From Trichoplusia ni (lineage: Eukaryota; Arthropoda; Insecta; Lepidoptera; Noctuidae), in assembly GCF_003590095.1 (NCBI RefSeq), contig NW_020799993.1, positions 279,262-343,261 of the forward strand: a DNA stretch of 64,000 nucleotides, given 5' to 3'. Under the pieces are notes generated by a model, which made no database searches, had not been told where the DNA came from, and saw only the letters and a list, made by a program, of their open reading frames with translations. Both the position numbers and the translations under genes were made by a program. Of this stretch, positions 63,463 to 64,000 are shown piece after piece (the stretch's first letter is position 1; the number at the start of each line of letters is the position of its first letter).

Positions 63463-63999
63463 TTACAAAGGGTACATAATTAGCAAAATTGTAGACACGA
63501 AGAAAGTGCCAAGGCATAGGCAAGTAAAGAGAACTCTGTTCTCAACCTCCTTGGGTACATCAGTCTCAGTAGAAATCACACTGTTCAGATTATTCTGTAT
63601 ATCGAGATTCATTTTACCCCTGTCATATCGTTCAGGGTCCACCTCTTCTCGGCTTACTTCTATTGGAAAGTCTACTTCATCTGTGTCGTATATTTCGAAA
63701 TTATCACTCTTTAAAATATGGTCTTCCTTGCAGAAGGGCATTACAAATTGCACTCTGTTCGTTTGGTAATAAGGTCCCCTGTTTCTTAGCTCATTCGTGC
63801 CATATACTGGCGAGTAATGGGCGTTGTCCGAGTCGGTGTTATTATTTTCTGTGTTTAGATACTCTTCGGATTCGTCAATGGTGTAGTGTTGATTATTGTC
63901 CGAGAAGTTAAAGTTGCTAATGAATCTTTCTTCTGAATATCTTCTTAGCTGCCTTTGGTAGTAGTTAACTTCTAGAGAAGTATCGTGGACTTCATTGGC
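63463..63999 (-). CDS. C-terminal exon of an unidentified single-pass membrane protein (cut by window edge)
   Basis: Open minus-strand frame of 178 codons to a stop at 63463-63465, continuing past the window edge with no splice acceptor seen. The visible protein is hydrophilic, rich in Asn, Asp, Glu and Tyr and probably disordered (for example YTIDESEEYLNTENNNTDSD). It ends in a single hydrophobic segment (residues begin VLFTCLCLGTFF, end IMYPL) right at the C-terminus, so it is a C-terminally anchored membrane protein, or possibly carries a GPI signal. No family is recognised. The length and lack of stops in AT-rich DNA support real coding. Confidence 0.7.
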   Translation of the reverse strand, partial: ANEVHDTSLEVNYYQRQLRRYSEERFISNFNFSDNNQHYTIDESEEYLNTENNNTDSDNAHYSPVYGTNELRNRGPYYQTNRVQFVMPFCKEDHILKSDNFEIYDTDEVDFPIEVSREEVDPERYDRGKMNLDIQNNLNSVISTETDVPKEVENRVLFTCLCLGTFFVSTILLIMYPL

Positions 64000-64000
64000 G

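Noticed and set aside
1..64000. CRISPR arrays, operons, prophage or other prokaryotic systems
   Set aside because: Spliced introns, UTRs, LTR and SINE repeats show a eukaryotic chromosome; no spaced direct-repeat array was seen.

Overview
The window looks like a chromosome segment from a moth or butterfly (Lepidoptera). The evidence is an AT-rich genome with small spliced introns (mostly 70-500 bp, GT-AG). Several interspersed-repeat 3' ends also have the sequence style of lepidopteran SINE/LINE families (tails such as GGGTCAGCTAGT and CGCGGGCAAAAGCTAGTA). The proteins are orthologues of insect genes.

Layout. (1) Positions 1-25187: no protein-coding gene seen. This is AT-rich DNA with short GC-rich islands, a near-perfect 46-bp hairpin at 1513-1558, LINE/SINE remnants, and a direct tandem duplication of about 1.7 kb (16429-18168 and 18207-19857). 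(2) 25188-36230 (+): a complete 22-exon Megf8 orthologue, reconstructed exon by exon with every splice phase consistent (2805 aa), followed by a 3.1-kb 3' UTR. (3) 39556-39936 (-): ENY2/e(y)2, a SAGA and TREX-2 subunit, convergent with Megf8. (4) 41000-42268 (+): a C2H2 zinc-finger protein resembling ZNF341. (5) 42575-44657 (+): a membrane-anchored cyclophilin of the NinaA type, with a candidate alternative last exon (44213-44312) that would remove the membrane anchor. (6) 45216-52333 (-): the C-terminal 977 residues (18 exons) of a CD109/TEP-type alpha-2-macroglobulin family protein. It lacks the thioester motif, ends in a GPI-type signal, and has one exon (47698-47834) that is one nucleotide out of frame. 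(7) 52785-57513 (+): an intact, very young Ty1/copia LTR retrotransposon (198-bp LTRs, 5-bp target-site duplication, 1310-aa gag-pol). It lies antisense to the CD109-like gene and inside an older duplicated repeat. (8) 59412-59642 (-) and 63463-63999 (-): 3'-terminal exons of one or two unidentified genes whose 5' parts are not visible; the second ends in a C-terminal transmembrane segment and runs off the window.

Functional picture. The genes are not an operon-like system; they are independent eukaryotic loci. Two convergent pairs (Megf8/ENY2 and ninaA/CD109-like) have candidate poly(A) signals only about 25-35 bp apart, and ENY2 and the zinc-finger gene are divergent across about 1 kb. The items most worth following are the soluble-versus-anchored NinaA isoform, the thioester-less and frame-broken CD109-like gene with a copia element upstream of its first visible exon, the conserved MAKRPFA motif in the Megf8 tail, and the unexplained duplication and hairpin in the gene-poor left third.
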